From contig NZ_CP110139.1 of assembly GCF_025979885.1 (NCBI RefSeq), forward strand, positions 4,608,001 through 4,672,000: DNA of 64,000 nt, written 5' to 3'. The notes below the pieces were generated by a model. It was not told the DNA's origin and searched no databases. It saw nothing but the letters and a program-made list of their open reading frames with translations. The DNA comes from Hymenobacter sp. YIM 151500-1. Its GTDB lineage: Bacteria > Bacteroidota > Bacteroidia > Cytophagales > Hymenobacteraceae. Below are positions 26,441-36,126 of this stretch, one piece after another. A program made the position numbers and the translations under genes. The first letter of the stretch is position 1; the number at the start of each line of letters is the position of its first letter.

Positions 26441-29400
26441 ATGAAACAAAACAACCCGTTTTCCCCCAGGGAAAACCGTAACCGCCTGCGCGAAACGATG
26501 CGGGCTATGGTGTGGTCTTGGCTGGCACTGCTCCTGCTGCTGCCGGCCGCCATGCAGGCCCAGGTGAGCCCGACGGTGCCAAAGAAGCGCACCGACCACA
26601 ACAAGCAGATTATTGGCTACATCACGCAGTGGGGGCCGTGGAAAGACATTCCGGGCCTGATTCCCAAGGGCAGCCTCAACCACCTGAACGTTGATTATTC
26701 ACAGTACACCATCATCAACTTCTCGTTTTTCGGGGTGGCCGTGGATGGGTCCATTCACAGCGGCGACTACCGCAACCCCAACATTGCCCAGCCCGGTGCC
26801 ACCCAGCAGCCGGCCCCGCTGGTCAACACCGACATTTACAGCAGCTGGGACCTGTACCTGCTGCAAGGCGAGCTGGACATCATCCAGTACATTTCGGACG
26901 GCAGCTACGCCTACTCCCTGGGCTACCGCAACGCGCCGGGTGGCTGGTCGAATGTGAATACGGGCGAGTCGGGTGCGTTTCCGCTGGCCATTCATAAGCA
27001 GGGCGGCAAGCTGGGCTTGCTCGACCTGGCTCACCAGCAGGGCGTGAAGGTGATGGCCTCGATTGGGGGCTGGAGCATGAGCAAGCACTTCGGCGAAATG
27101 GCCGCCACGCCGGCCAAGCGTGCCGCGTTTATTCGGGACTGCAAGAAGCTGATTGCCATGGGCTTCGACGGCATCGACCTGGACTGGGAATACCCCGGCC
27201 AGGCCGGCATGAACTTCACCGGCCAGCCCCAGGACTACACCAACTTTGCGGTGCTGGTAGAGGAAATCCGGGCCGCCATTGGGCCGGGCAAGCTGATTAC
27301 GGCCGCCTTCACGGCCGTGCCCACCAAGTTCAACCAGTTTGACTGGGCGCGCCTGAGCCGGTCGATGGACTACTTCAACTTCATGACCTACGACTACAAC
27401 GGGGGCTGGTCGGGCAAAGCCGGCCACAACTCCCCGCTGTATGATTACCCAAATGCCGAGTACGCCGGCTTTTCGCTGGACGCCACTACACAAGGCATCA
27501 AGGCGGCCGGCATTCCGCTCAACAAGGTAAACCTGGGCGTGGCTTTCTACGGCCGCGGAGTGGTAACCAACGGCCCGGCCGCTCTGCACGCGCCCACGGT
27601 AAAGCGCCAGGAAACCGTCAGCCCCGACGGCTCGGTGATGACGGCCGCCGACTTTGCCAACTGGCCGAAAGACGTGTGGGACGGCACCCCGAACTACCAG
27701 GCCATTCTGGCCCAAACCGCCAACTGGACCGAGCACTGGGACGACAACGCCAAAGTGCCCTACAAAACCAACGGCAGCTACTTTCTGAGCTACGACAACG
27801 AACGGTCGGTGGGCCTGAAGGCCCAGTACGTGAAAGACCAGCAGCTGGCCGGCGTCATCGTCTGGACCCTCTCGGGCGACTGGACGGGCCTGGCGTCCAA
27901 CCCCCAGGTGCTCGGCGGCAAGCTCGTGTACAGCCCCAACACCAAGGCCCCGCTGGTCAATAAGCTGAACGAGGTGTTTGCCACGGGCGGCACGTCAACC
28001 AACACCCCGCCCACGGTAAGCATCAGCTCCCCGGCCAACAACGCCACATTTGCGGCTGGCACGGGCATTGACATCAACGTAAGCGCCGCTGACGCCAACG
28101 GCACGGTAGCCAAGGTCGAGTTCTTCCAGGGCACGACGAAGCTGGGCGAAGACATGAGCAGCCCCTTCAGCTTCCGCTGGACCGGGGCCGCGGCGGGCAC
28201 CTACTCGCTCACGGCCAAGGCCACTGACAACCAGGGCGCCACCACTACCTCGGCCGCAGTAGCCGTGACGGTGACGGCCGCGCCGGTGGCCCAGGCCATT
28301 CCGGGCACCATTCAGGCCGAGAGCTTCAGCGCCCAGCAAGGCACCGACACCGAGCCCACCACCGACGCGGGCGGGGGACGCAACGTGAACTGGGTGGAAA
28401 CCGGCGACTGGCTGGACTACAATGTGAACGTAGCCGCGGCCGGCACCTACACCGTCGGTTTCCGCGTGGCCAGCATTCCGGGCGCGGCCACCTTGCAGCT
28501 GCGCAACAGCGCCGGCACGGTGCTGGGCAGCGTGAACGTAGGTGCTACCGGCGGCTGGCAGAGCTGGACTACGGTGAGCACCACCGTGACCCTGCCCGCC
28601 GGGGTGCAGACCCTGCGCGTGCACGTACTCGCCTCGACGGGCTGCAACATCAACTGGTTGTCGTTTGCGCCGGTGACGGCGGGCAACACGCCGCCCACGG
28701 TAAGCCTGACGGGCCCGGCCAACGGCGCTTCGTTTGTGGCCCCGGCCAGCTTCACGCTCACGGCCGACGCCGCCGACGCCAACGGCAGCATCAGCAAAGT
28801 CGAGTTCTTCCAGGGCAGCACCAAGCTGGGCGAAGACACCTCGGCGCCGTTCACCTATGCGTGGTCGGGCGTGGCCGCGGGTACGTATTCGCTGACAGCT
28901 AAGGCCACCGACAACCAGGGCGCCACTACTACCTCGGCGGCCGTGAGCGTGACCGTGACAAGCGGCAACCCGTCGGGCAACCCGGCTGGTAAGGTGATTG
29001 TGGGCTACTTCCACAACTGGAACAACGCCAGCGCCCCCTACATCCGCCTGCGCGACGTGAACCCCAAGTACAACGTGGTCAACATTGCCTTTGCCGTGCC
29101 CGTGGCTCCCGGCAACATGACCATGACCTTCGAGCCCACCAACCAGCCCAAGGCCGAGTTCATTGCCGATATCCGGACCCTCCAGGCCCAGGGCCGCAAA
29201 GTGCAGATTTCCATTGGCGGCGCCGACGCCCCCGTGGAGCTGAACACCACCGCCGACAAAGACAAGTTTGTGGCCTCGATGAAGGGCATCATCACCGAGT
29301 ACGGCTTTGACGGGTTCGACATCGACCTGGAAGGCACCTCGGTGATTCTAAACGCCGGCGACTCGGACTTCAAGAACTCCACCACGCCCAAAATCAACAA

Positions 29401-30721
29401 CCTGGTGGTGGCTTCGCGGGAGCTGACGGCGTTTTTCCGCGGCCAGGGCAAAGAGTTCTGGCTGACGGCGGCCCCGGAAGTGCAGTACGTGCAGGGCGGC
29501 TACGCCAACTACGGCACGGCCTTTGGTGGCTACCTGCCCGTGCTCTACGGCCTGCGCGACCTGCTCACCTTCGTGCACGTGCAGTACTACAACACCGGCT
29601 CCCAGAACGCGCTGGACGAGAAGGTGTACTCCCAGGGCACCGCCGACTTCATCGTGGCCATGACCGACATGCTGCTGCGCGGCTTTCCGGTGGCCCGCAA
29701 CACGGCCAACGTGTTTCCGGCCCTGCGGCAAGACCAAGTAGCGTTTGGCTTGCCAGCCACCGGCACCGGCTCGGCCCCCGCGGGCGGCTACGTGCCGCCG
29801 GCCGAAGTAACCAAGGCCCTAAACTACCTGGTAAACGGGGTTTCCTTCGGCGGCCAGTACGTGCTGCCGGCCCGCTACCCCAACCTGCGCGGCATCATGA
29901 CCTGGTCTATCAACTGGGACCGGACCCAGGGCGACGCCTTCGTGAACAATGCCTACGCCTTCTTCGGCGGCACAAACCCGAACCCGGACCCAAATCCGAA
30001 CCCCAACCCGACCAACACCCCGCCCACGGTCAGCCTGACCGCCCCGGCGGCGGGTGCTACCGCAGCGGCTCCGGCCAGCTTCACGCTCACGGCCACGGCG
30101 GCTGATGCCAACGGCACGGTGGCCAAGGTGGAGTTCTTCCAAGGCACCACCAAGCTGGGCGAAGATACCGACGGCAGCAACGGCTGGAGCTACGCCTGGA
30201 CCAGCGTGGCGGCCGGCAGCTACTCGCTCACGGCCCGTGCCACCGATAACCAGGGCGCCACCACCACCTCGGCGGCCGTAACGGTAACCGTAACTGGGGG
30301 CGGCAGCGCGTGCACCGTGCCGGCTTGGTCGGCCACGGCGGTGTACGTCAAAGACAACCAGGTGTCGCGCAACGGCAACGTGTACATCGCCAAGTGGTGG
30401 ACTCAGGGCGAAGACCCGCTTACCAAAAGCTGCACCGACTGCGTGTGGCGCCTGGTGGGCCCCTGCGGCACGGCCCGGACCGCAGCCGCAGCAGCTCCCG
30501 AGCTGACGCTCTTCCCCAATCCCGTTGCCAACGAGCTGACGATTCAGGCGGGCCAGAGCCTCAACGGCGGGCAGTTTGAGATTCTGGACGCGCGCGGACG
30601 GGTTTGGGCGAAAGGTGCCGCCGTGGGTCGCCTCAACGTGTCGAAGCTGCCCGCCGGCGTGTACACCCTGAAGCTCACGCTCCGCGGCCACGCCCCGGTA
30701 ACCAAGCGCTTCGTGAAGTAG
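26441..30721 (+). CDS. Two-headed GH18 chitinase with Ig-like, CBM6, CBM5/12 and T9SS domains
   Basis: A 1426-residue secreted protein with two catalytic domains. After an N-terminal export signal (about 1-45), the first GH18 domain spans about 55-520, with motif FDGIDLDWEYP and catalytic E250. It continues with an Ig-like domain (about 521-617), a CBM6-like domain (620-748) and a second Ig-like domain (750-845). The second GH18 domain spans about 850-1180, of the compact ChiD type, with motif FDGFDIDLEG and catalytic E964. A third Ig-like domain (1192-1286), a CBM5/12 chitin-binding domain (1290-1345; VYVKDNQVSRNGNVYIAKWW) and a T9SS domain (1353-1426; LTLFPNPVANELTI) complete it. The layout recalls the T9SS-secreted two-domain ChiA of Flavobacterium johnsoniae, where two barrels act as exo- and endo-type partners. 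The ATG at 26441 begins a plausible long signal peptide. Confidence 0.93.
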   Translation: MKQNNPFSPRENRNRLRETMRAMVWSWLALLLLLPAAMQAQVSPTVPKKRTDHNKQIIGYITQWGPWKDIPGLIPKGSLNHLNVDYSQYTIINFSFFGVAVDGSIHSGDYRNPNIAQPGATQQPAPLVNTDIYSSWDLYLLQGELDIIQYISDGSYAYSLGYRNAPGGWSNVNTGESGAFPLAIHKQGGKLGLLDLAHQQGVKVMASIGGWSMSKHFGEMAATPAKRAAFIRDCKKLIAMGFDGIDLDWEYPGQAGMNFTGQPQDYTNFAVLVEEIRAAIGPGKLITAAFTAVPTKFNQFDWARLSRSMDYFNFMTYDYNGGWSGKAGHNSPLYDYPNAEYAGFSLDATTQGIKAAGIPLNKVNLGVAFYGRGVVTNGPAALHAPTVKRQETVSPDGSVMTAADFANWPKDVWDGTPNYQAILAQTANWTEHWDDNAKVPYKTNGSYFLSYDNERSVGLKAQYVKDQQLAGVIVWTLSGDWTGLASNPQVLGGKLVYSPNTKAPLVNKLNEVFATGGTSTNTPPTVSISSPANNATFAAGTGIDINVSAADANGTVAKVEFFQGTTKLGEDMSSPFSFRWTGAAAGTYSLTAKATDNQGATTTSAAVAVTVTAAPVAQAIPGTIQAESFSAQQGTDTEPTTDAGGGRNVNWVETGDWLDYNVNVAAAGTYTVGFRVASIPGAATLQLRNSAGTVLGSVNVGATGGWQSWTTVSTTVTLPAGVQTLRVHVLASTGCNINWLSFAPVTAGNTPPTVSLTGPANGASFVAPASFTLTADAADANGSISKVEFFQGSTKLGEDTSAPFTYAWSGVAAGTYSLTAKATDNQGATTTSAAVSVTVTSGNPSGNPAGKVIVGYFHNWNNASAPYIRLRDVNPKYNVVNIAFAVPVAPGNMTMTFEPTNQPKAEFIADIRTLQAQGRKVQISIGGADAPVELNTTADKDKFVASMKGIITEYGFDGFDIDLEGTSVILNAGDSDFKNSTTPKINNLVVASRELTAFFRGQGKEFWLTAAPEVQYVQGGYANYGTAFGGYLPVLYGLRDLLTFVHVQYYNTGSQNALDEKVYSQGTADFIVAMTDMLLRGFPVARNTANVFPALRQDQVAFGLPATGTGSAPAGGYVPPAEVTKALNYLVNGVSFGGQYVLPARYPNLRGIMTWSINWDRTQGDAFVNNAYAFFGGTNPNPDPNPNPNPTNTPPTVSLTAPAAGATAAAPASFTLTATAADANGTVAKVEFFQGTTKLGEDTDGSNGWSYAWTSVAAGSYSLTARATDNQGATTTSAAVTVTVTGGGSACTVPAWSATAVYVKDNQVSRNGNVYIAKWWTQGEDPLTKSCTDCVWRLVGPCGTARTAAAAAPELTLFPNPVANELTIQAGQSLNGGQFEILDARGRVWAKGAAVGRLNVSKLPAGVYTLKLTLRGHAPVTKRFVK

Positions 30722-30735
30722 CCTCCGGCGCATAC

Positions 30736-30779
30736 AGGCTGGAACCTGCGGCCCCTGGCCGACGGGTTCCAGCCTTTTG
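30736..30779 (+). terminator. Rho-independent terminator of two-headed chitinase gene
   Basis: An 11-base stem AGGCTGGAACC / GGTTCCAGCCT followed by TTTT, 15 bases after the stop codon. Confidence 0.85.
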
Positions 30780-30826
30780 CGCTGTGTGCTCCGCCCTTTG
30801 CTTCTTACTCTTAAGCCCTTACCCTC

Positions 30827-32680
30827 ATGAAAACAACTCCGCTCTCAGCCAACTTTCTCGGTAGCCCGACAACTTCAACCAGAAAGCCCGGCCGCCCGTT
30901 TTGGGCAGTAGCCAGGGCCGCTCAGAAGCTGGTGCCAGCCGCCGCCGGGCTGCTGCTGGCTACCACGGCCACGGCCCAGGTAACGGTGTTTCAAAACTGT
31001 GACTACGCCGGGCGCAAGGCCTCTTTCGGAGTGGGCAGCTACCCGCTGTCGGCCCTGACCGGGGCCGGCCTGGCCAACGATGACGTGTCCTCGGTACTGG
31101 TGACGAGCGGCTACCAGGTCACGTTTTATGCCGACGACAATTACCAGGGTGCTGCGCTGGTTAAAACCAGTGACACGGGCTGCCTGACCGGTGCGGGCTG
31201 GAACGACCGGGCTTCTTCGTTCAAAGTAGAAAAGATACCCGTGCCGGCCCCGCCCACCACCTGGCAGGAGCACTGGTTCGACCACAACCAGCTGCTCAGT
31301 CGCGTGTACTACGACGACGAGGTGGCCGTGTACTACGACAAGGATGTGAGCCGCTCCATCACCTGGCCTAACACCTACCTGGCCGACGTGTGGCGCTACA
31401 CCAAGCAGGTGTACGGCAGCTTCGGCGGCGACTCCCGCCTGTATGCCGTGTTTCATACCGGCCGGTACAGCGGTGGCCACCCCGCCACCTACTTCGACGC
31501 CCACCACGACTACCGCAACACCATTGACGGCGGCCCCGGCCCCTGGACCAGCGGCGCCAACAACGACCTGGACCTGATGACCCACGAGGTAGCCCATATT
31601 GTGGAAGGCGCCTGCAAGGGAGTGAAAGGGTCCCCGGCGTTTGGCATCTGGAAGGACAGCAAGTGGGCCGAAATCTTCAACTACGACGTGTACCGGGGTC
31701 TGGGCCGCACCAGCGACGCCACGCGCTGGTACAACCTGATGATCAAGCAGGCGGACAACTTTCCGCGCAGCAACACCTACTGGTTCCGCGACTGGTTCTA
31801 CCCCATCTATTCCAACTACGGCGAAGCGGCCGTGCTGAACCGCTACTTCGAGCTGCTGGCCCAGTACTACACCCGGACCAACAACAAGTACGGCAGCATG
31901 AACTGGGGCGAGTTTGTGCACTTCTGGAGTGGGGCGGCCGGCGTCGACCTCAAGCCGCTGGCCACCCAGGCCTTTGGCTGGCCGGCCGAATGGGAGCAGC
32001 AGTTTGCGCAGGCACAGCGGCAGTTCCCATTCACCTACGGGGCGGCCAAGCAGGTGCTTTTCTGCCAGCATATTAATTACGGCGGCTACGCCGTGCCGCT
32101 GGCGCCGGGCCGCTACACCACCGCCGCCCTGGCCACGGCTGGTATTCTCACCAACGACCTGTCGTCGGTGCGCGTGCCGGCGGGCTACGAGGTGCGCCTG
32201 TACGACAATGGCGACTTCACCGGGGCCAGCCTGCTGAAAACTGCCGACGATGCCTCGCTGGTAGATGACGGCTGGAACGACCGGACTTCCTCCATCGTGG
32301 TGCAGAAAACAAGTCCTACGAGCCTAGCTGCCACCAAAACGGCGGTGGGGTTGGCCGTGGCATCCTCGCCCGAGTACCGCTGCCTGGCTTCTGACGGAGC
32401 TGCCCCAGCTGGGGGCGGCCCGGCGCCGGCTGGCCCGGCGGCCGGAGAGCTACGCCTGTTTCCGAACCCGGCCACCACAAGCGTGGTGCTGACCGGCCTG
32501 GCCCCGGCCCCGACCGAGGTAGGCATCTATGACAAGCGCGGCGTACTGCGCCACACCGTGCGCCTGGAGCGGCCAGGGCCGGAGGTGAAACTGAACTGTG
32601 CTACGTTGGAAAAGGGCACGTATCTGATTCGGGTTAGTGGCTCGAAAACCACGCGCACCTACCAGTTCGTCAAGCAGTGA
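30827..32680 (+). CDS. Putative secreted zincin peptidase between two beta-gamma-crystallin domains, with T9SS domain
   Basis: A 617-residue protein with an extended N-terminal signal region (about 1-50, ending LLATTATAQ). A beta-gamma-crystallin domain comes first (about 51-140; NDDVSS, NDRASS). The central domain (about 145-405) holds an HExxH zinc motif, THEVAHIVEG (H253, E254, H257), and a possible third ligand, E282, in KWAEIFNYD, 25 residues later, the spacing of a gluzincin. The pattern recalls plant-and-bacterial basic secretory proteins, but I cannot assign the family firmly. A second crystallin domain (about 408-495; TNDLSS, NDRTSS), a linker rich in Pro, Gly and Ala, and a T9SS-like domain (about 541-617; LRLFPNPATTSVVL) follow. 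Crystallin domains at both ends are unusual; elsewhere in this window they follow the enzyme. Confidence 0.75.
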   Translation: MKTTPLSANFLGSPTTSTRKPGRPFWAVARAAQKLVPAAAGLLLATTATAQVTVFQNCDYAGRKASFGVGSYPLSALTGAGLANDDVSSVLVTSGYQVTFYADDNYQGAALVKTSDTGCLTGAGWNDRASSFKVEKIPVPAPPTTWQEHWFDHNQLLSRVYYDDEVAVYYDKDVSRSITWPNTYLADVWRYTKQVYGSFGGDSRLYAVFHTGRYSGGHPATYFDAHHDYRNTIDGGPGPWTSGANNDLDLMTHEVAHIVEGACKGVKGSPAFGIWKDSKWAEIFNYDVYRGLGRTSDATRWYNLMIKQADNFPRSNTYWFRDWFYPIYSNYGEAAVLNRYFELLAQYYTRTNNKYGSMNWGEFVHFWSGAAGVDLKPLATQAFGWPAEWEQQFAQAQRQFPFTYGAAKQVLFCQHINYGGYAVPLAPGRYTTAALATAGILTNDLSSVRVPAGYEVRLYDNGDFTGASLLKTADDASLVDDGWNDRTSSIVVQKTSPTSLAATKTAVGLAVASSPEYRCLASDGAAPAGGGPAPAGPAAGELRLFPNPATTSVVLTGLAPAPTEVGIYDKRGVLRHTVRLERPGPEVKLNCATLEKGTYLIRVSGSKTTRTYQFVKQ

Positions 32681-33191
32681 GGTAACGCCACAGACTAACC
32701 ACAACCTAAAGGGCAGGCTCCAGAGAGCCTGCCCTTTGTATTGGTGCCTACTTCAACTGGCTCGACTCCCACCTGAAAGCTGCGGGCAGCGCTTCGCTTA
32801 CCGCAACGGCTACATTAAAGGCAAGGCAGCTGCCGGACCCTGCTCTGGGGCAAAGTTTTTACGTGTTTTTTAACTGTGGACTGCCGGAGTCCTGAGAGCA
32901 GCTTTGGGAGAAATGCCGCTGGCAAACTCCGGGCGCGGCGTGTGCTGTAGGTGTATACGGGCGGTTTCGGGCGCTTGGTACACTATTTTGGCGGCTTGTT
33001 TTGCTTGTCAGGAGCTTTCATATTTGACTGCACGCGCTCCGGCCCCGGCCCTGGTTTTAATGTTTTGCGCTGCCGCTACGCTGCCCGGCTCTGCGGCCCC
33101 GCCTGCTGGGAGCGTCACCACTGAAGGTACCGGATTCCGGCAACCTGCCCACGCCCTCCTTTTCAATTCTTCCCTTCCCACCCGTAGCCAC
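32681..33191. other. Intergenic region with terminator upstream of MFS gene
   Basis: It holds the terminator at 32708-32737. The frame of the following transporter stays open up to about 32904, but the extra residues do not look like transporter sequence. A TATTTG-containing stretch near 33018-33026 is close to, but not, a Bacteroidota -7 box. No other gene is supported. Confidence 0.5.
32708..32737 (+). terminator. Terminator of zincin gene
   Basis: Perfect 12-base stem AAAGGGCAGGCT / AGCCTGCCCTTT with a 6-base loop, 27 bases after the stop codon. The arms end in A and T runs. Confidence 0.85.
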
Positions 33192-34475
33192 ATGGCCGCT
33201 CCCATCTCCCGCACCCTTCCGCCTCCCACCGCGGCCCCCGATGCTGCCGCCCCGCGCTACACTTCGGCGCTGGCCTCGCTCACGGTGCTGTTCTTTATGA
33301 TGGGGTTCATCACCTGCCTCAACGACATCCTGATTCCGTATCTGAAAGCTATTTTCAGCCTCAGCTACACGCAGGCCAACCTGATTAACCTGTGCTTCTT
33401 CGGGGCCTATCTGGTGATGGGTATTCCGGCGGGCAAGGTGGTGCAGCGCCTGGGCTACAAAGGCGGCATGCTGCTCGGGTTTCTGATTGGTGCGCTGGGC
33501 TGCTTCCTGTTTTACCCGGCCGCCGAAAGCCGCTCCTACGGGCTGTTTCTGGGGGCGCTGTTTGTGCTGGCCACGGGCGTGGTGCTCTTGCAGGTGGCCG
33601 GCAACCCCTACGTAGCCATTCTGGGTCCGCCCCGGTCGGCGCCGGCCCGGCTCACGCTCACCCAGGCCTTCAACTCGGTAGGCACTACTGTGGCTCCGCT
33701 GTTGGGCGCTTCCCTGATTCTGGCCAACCTGCCCGACCTCGACACGCCCGCTGCCGCCGCCACCATCGATGTGCGGGCCGTGCAGCTGCCTTACCTGGCC
33801 ATCGGTGGGGTGCTGCTCCTCATCAGCGTGCTGCTGGCGCTGCTGAAGCTGCCGCGCATCAGCCACGCCGCAGCCGAGGAGGAGCCTGGCCGCCACGCCT
33901 GGCACTACCGGCACCTGGTGTTTGGAGTGGTGGGCATCTTCGCCTACGTAGGCGGCGAGGTAGCCATCGGCTCCCACATCGTCAGCTACCTGCACCTGCC
34001 CGACGTGCTGAGCCTGACCCCCAAAGCAGCTGGCGACAAGGTGGCGTTTTACTGGGGCGGGGCCATGGTGGGGCGCTTCGTGGGGGCTTATCTGCTGAGC
34101 AAGTTTGACCCCGGCCGTCTGCTGGCCTTCAATGCGGTGGGCGCAGTGGCCCTGGTGCTGCTGTCCATCAGCACTACCGGCGAAGTGGCCATGTGGAGCC
34201 TGCTGGCCGTGGGGCTAATGAACTCCATCATGTTTGCCACCATTTTCACGCTGGCCGTGGCCGGGCTGGGCCGCCACACCGAAGAAGCATCGGGCCTGCT
34301 GAACGTGGGCATTGTGGGTGGCGCCGTGGTGCCCATGCTCTTCGGGGCCGTGGCCGATGCCAGCACCCTGCGCTGGGCGTTTGTGCTGCCCATCGTGTGC
34401 TACCTCTACATTGTGTGGTATGGCCTGCGCGGGCACCGGCCCGCAGCGGCGGCTTCAGGTTCGTCTTTCAGCTAG
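33192..34475 (+). CDS. Sugar MFS transporter, fucose/glucose/galactose:H+ symporter type
   Basis: A 427-residue inner-membrane protein with about twelve hydrophobic segments, resembling the FucP/GluP (FGHS) branch of the major facilitator superfamily. It shows the FMMGFITCLNDILIPYLK opening typical of that branch (the N-D pair that lines the sugar/proton path in FucP), GIPAGKVVQRLGYKGGM in the first cytoplasmic loop, and LLQVAGNPYVAILG in the N-terminal half. It should import a hexose such as glucose with a proton, which fits as the last step of beta-glucan breakdown. I chose the ATG at 33192 because the open frame upstream adds about 96 residues that do not resemble the family. It sits between secreted hydrolases and two GH30 genes. 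Confidence 0.88.
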   Translation: MAAPISRTLPPPTAAPDAAAPRYTSALASLTVLFFMMGFITCLNDILIPYLKAIFSLSYTQANLINLCFFGAYLVMGIPAGKVVQRLGYKGGMLLGFLIGALGCFLFYPAAESRSYGLFLGALFVLATGVVLLQVAGNPYVAILGPPRSAPARLTLTQAFNSVGTTVAPLLGASLILANLPDLDTPAAAATIDVRAVQLPYLAIGGVLLLISVLLALLKLPRISHAAAEEEPGRHAWHYRHLVFGVVGIFAYVGGEVAIGSHIVSYLHLPDVLSLTPKAAGDKVAFYWGGAMVGRFVGAYLLSKFDPGRLLAFNAVGAVALVLLSISTTGEVAMWSLLAVGLMNSIMFATIFTLAVAGLGRHTEEASGLLNVGIVGGAVVPMLFGAVADASTLRWAFVLPIVCYLYIVWYGLRGHRPAAAASGSSFS

Positions 34476-34482
34476 CCTGTAG

Positions 34483-34607
34483 CCTGGCTACGGCGTAGCG
34501 ACGCACTAGCTGGAGGCTCGTCGTTGCACGATACCGTCTGCACATCCATCATTCTGCCGGCGCGGACAACGAGACTCCAGCTAATGCGTCTCTACATCGT
34601 AGCCAGG
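34483..34607. repeat. Imperfect inverted repeat between MFS and GH30 genes
   Basis: The left arm at 34483-34526 (CCTGGCTACGGCGTAGCGAC onward) pairs with the right arm at 34567-34607 (ending TACATCGTAGCCAGG) with several mismatches and small gaps. It lies just after the transporter stop and could serve as a terminator. The stretch AGCTGGnGnCTCGTCGT also occurs near 989-1006. Confidence 0.6.
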
Positions 34608-34668
34608 TCGTTACAAACGGCTGCTTGGCGCACCAGGCTCTGCTTTTCTCACTTCTCTCTGTTTTCAG

Positions 34669-36126
34669 ATGCCCAGGCGTAGCACCCTTATTTTCAGCCT
34701 TGCGTGTTTGCTGCTGGGCGCAGCTGGCGGTTGCAGCAAGAAGAACCTACCTGCCGCGGCCCCGCCGCCGCCACCTCCGCCGGCCACGCCCGCCGGCCCC
34801 TCGCAGGTGGCGCTGTGGCTGACCACGCCCGACAAATCGAGCCTGTTTCGGCCAAGCCCGGTGGCGCTGAACTTTCGGGCGGGCAGCAGCCAGAACCCCG
34901 CCATTGCGGTAGATACGGCCCAAACCTACCAGACCATCGACGGCTTTGGGTACACGCTCACGGGCGGCAGCGCCCAGCTGCTGCACCAGATGAGCGCCCC
35001 GGCGCGGGCGGCGCTGCTGCAAGAGCTGTTTGGTACGGAGGGCACCAGCATTGGCATCAGCTACCTGCGCATCAGCATCGGGGCCTCGGACCTGGATGAG
35101 CGGGTGTTCACCTACGACGACCCGCCCGGCGGCCAGCCCGACCCCACGCTGGCCCACTTCAGCTTGGCCCCCGACCGCGCCCACCTGCTGCCGGTGCTCA
35201 AGGAAATCCTGGCCATCAACCCCACCATCAAACTCCTCGGCTCGCCCTGGACGGCACCGGTCTGGATGAAAACCAACAACCGCTCCATCGGCGGCTCGCT
35301 CCGGGCCGAGTACTACCCCGTGTACGCGCAGTACTTTGTGAAGTACCTGCAAGCCATGCAGGCCGAAGGCGTGCGGGTAGATGCCGTGACCCTGCAAAAC
35401 GAGCCCCTGCACCCCGGCAACAACCCCAGCATGCTCATGACGGCCGCCGAGCAGGCCACTTTCATTAGGGACCACGTGGGGCCGGCGCTGCGGACGGCGG
35501 GCCTCACCACCAAAATCATTCTCTACGACCACAACCTCGACCGGCCCGACTACCCGCTCAGCATCCTGCAAGACCCGCAGGCCAGCCAGTACGTGGATGG
35601 CTCGGCGTTTCACCTCTACGCCGGCAGCATTGAAACCATGAGCACGGTGCGCAACGCCTTTCCCGGCAAGCACGTGTACTTCACCGAGCAGTGGACGGGT
35701 GGCCCCGGCAACTTCGCCGAAGACTTTAAGTGGCACATGGCCAACCTCATTATTGGGGCGCCGCGCAACTGGAGCCGCAACGTGCTGGAGTGGAACCTGG
35801 CCGCCGACCCCAACTACAACCCCCACACGCCGGGCGGGTGCACCACCTGCCTGGGCGCCCTCACCATCAGCGGCGACGCCGTAACGCGCAACTCGGCCTA
35901 CTACACCGTGGCCCACGCGGCCAAGTTTGTGCGGCCCGGTTCGGTGCGGATAGGCAGCAACGGGCCGACTACCCTGCCCCACGTAGCCTACCGCACGCCC
36001 ACCGGCCAGAAGGTGCTCATCGTGCTCAACACGGGTTCGGCCCCCCAAACCTTCGACATTCTGTTTCGCGGCAAAGCAGCCACCACCCAGCTACCGGCCG
36101 GGGCGGCGGGCACTTACGTGTGGTGA
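34669..36126 (+). CDS. GH30 glycosidase lipoprotein (beta-1,6-glucanase/glucosylceramidase type)
   Basis: A 485-residue predicted lipoprotein. A type II signal peptide ends in lipobox AGGC with C22, followed by a proline-rich linker (about 30-42). Residues about 60-485 form a GH30 barrel with beta-sandwich: YQTIDGFGYTLTGGSA, LLGSPWTAPVWMK, acid/base E245 in LQNEPLH, and nucleophile E340 in YFTEQW. Bacterial GH30 enzymes of this form act on beta-1,6-glucan or glucosides, so yeast/fungal beta-1,6-glucan is a reasonable target. The residues after the cysteine (SKKN) are basic rather than acidic and so lack a clear Bacteroidota surface-export signal; a periplasmic position is inferred. A second GH30 gene lies at 38872. 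Confidence 0.9.
   Translation: MPRRSTLIFSLACLLLGAAGGCSKKNLPAAAPPPPPPPATPAGPSQVALWLTTPDKSSLFRPSPVALNFRAGSSQNPAIAVDTAQTYQTIDGFGYTLTGGSAQLLHQMSAPARAALLQELFGTEGTSIGISYLRISIGASDLDERVFTYDDPPGGQPDPTLAHFSLAPDRAHLLPVLKEILAINPTIKLLGSPWTAPVWMKTNNRSIGGSLRAEYYPVYAQYFVKYLQAMQAEGVRVDAVTLQNEPLHPGNNPSMLMTAAEQATFIRDHVGPALRTAGLTTKIILYDHNLDRPDYPLSILQDPQASQYVDGSAFHLYAGSIETMSTVRNAFPGKHVYFTEQWTGGPGNFAEDFKWHMANLIIGAPRNWSRNVLEWNLAADPNYNPHTPGGCTTCLGALTISGDAVTRNSAYYTVAHAAKFVRPGSVRIGSNGPTTLPHVAYRTPTGQKVLIVLNTGSAPQTFDILFRGKAATTQLPAGAAGTYVW

Noticed and set aside
33000-33030. Promoter for the MFS gene around TATTTG near 33021
   Set aside because: The -7 consensus TAnnTTTG is not met and no correctly spaced TTG stands out.
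32904-33191. A longer N terminus for the MFS transporter
   Set aside because: The extra 96 residues do not resemble transporter sequence; the ATG at 33192 leads into the expected first helix.
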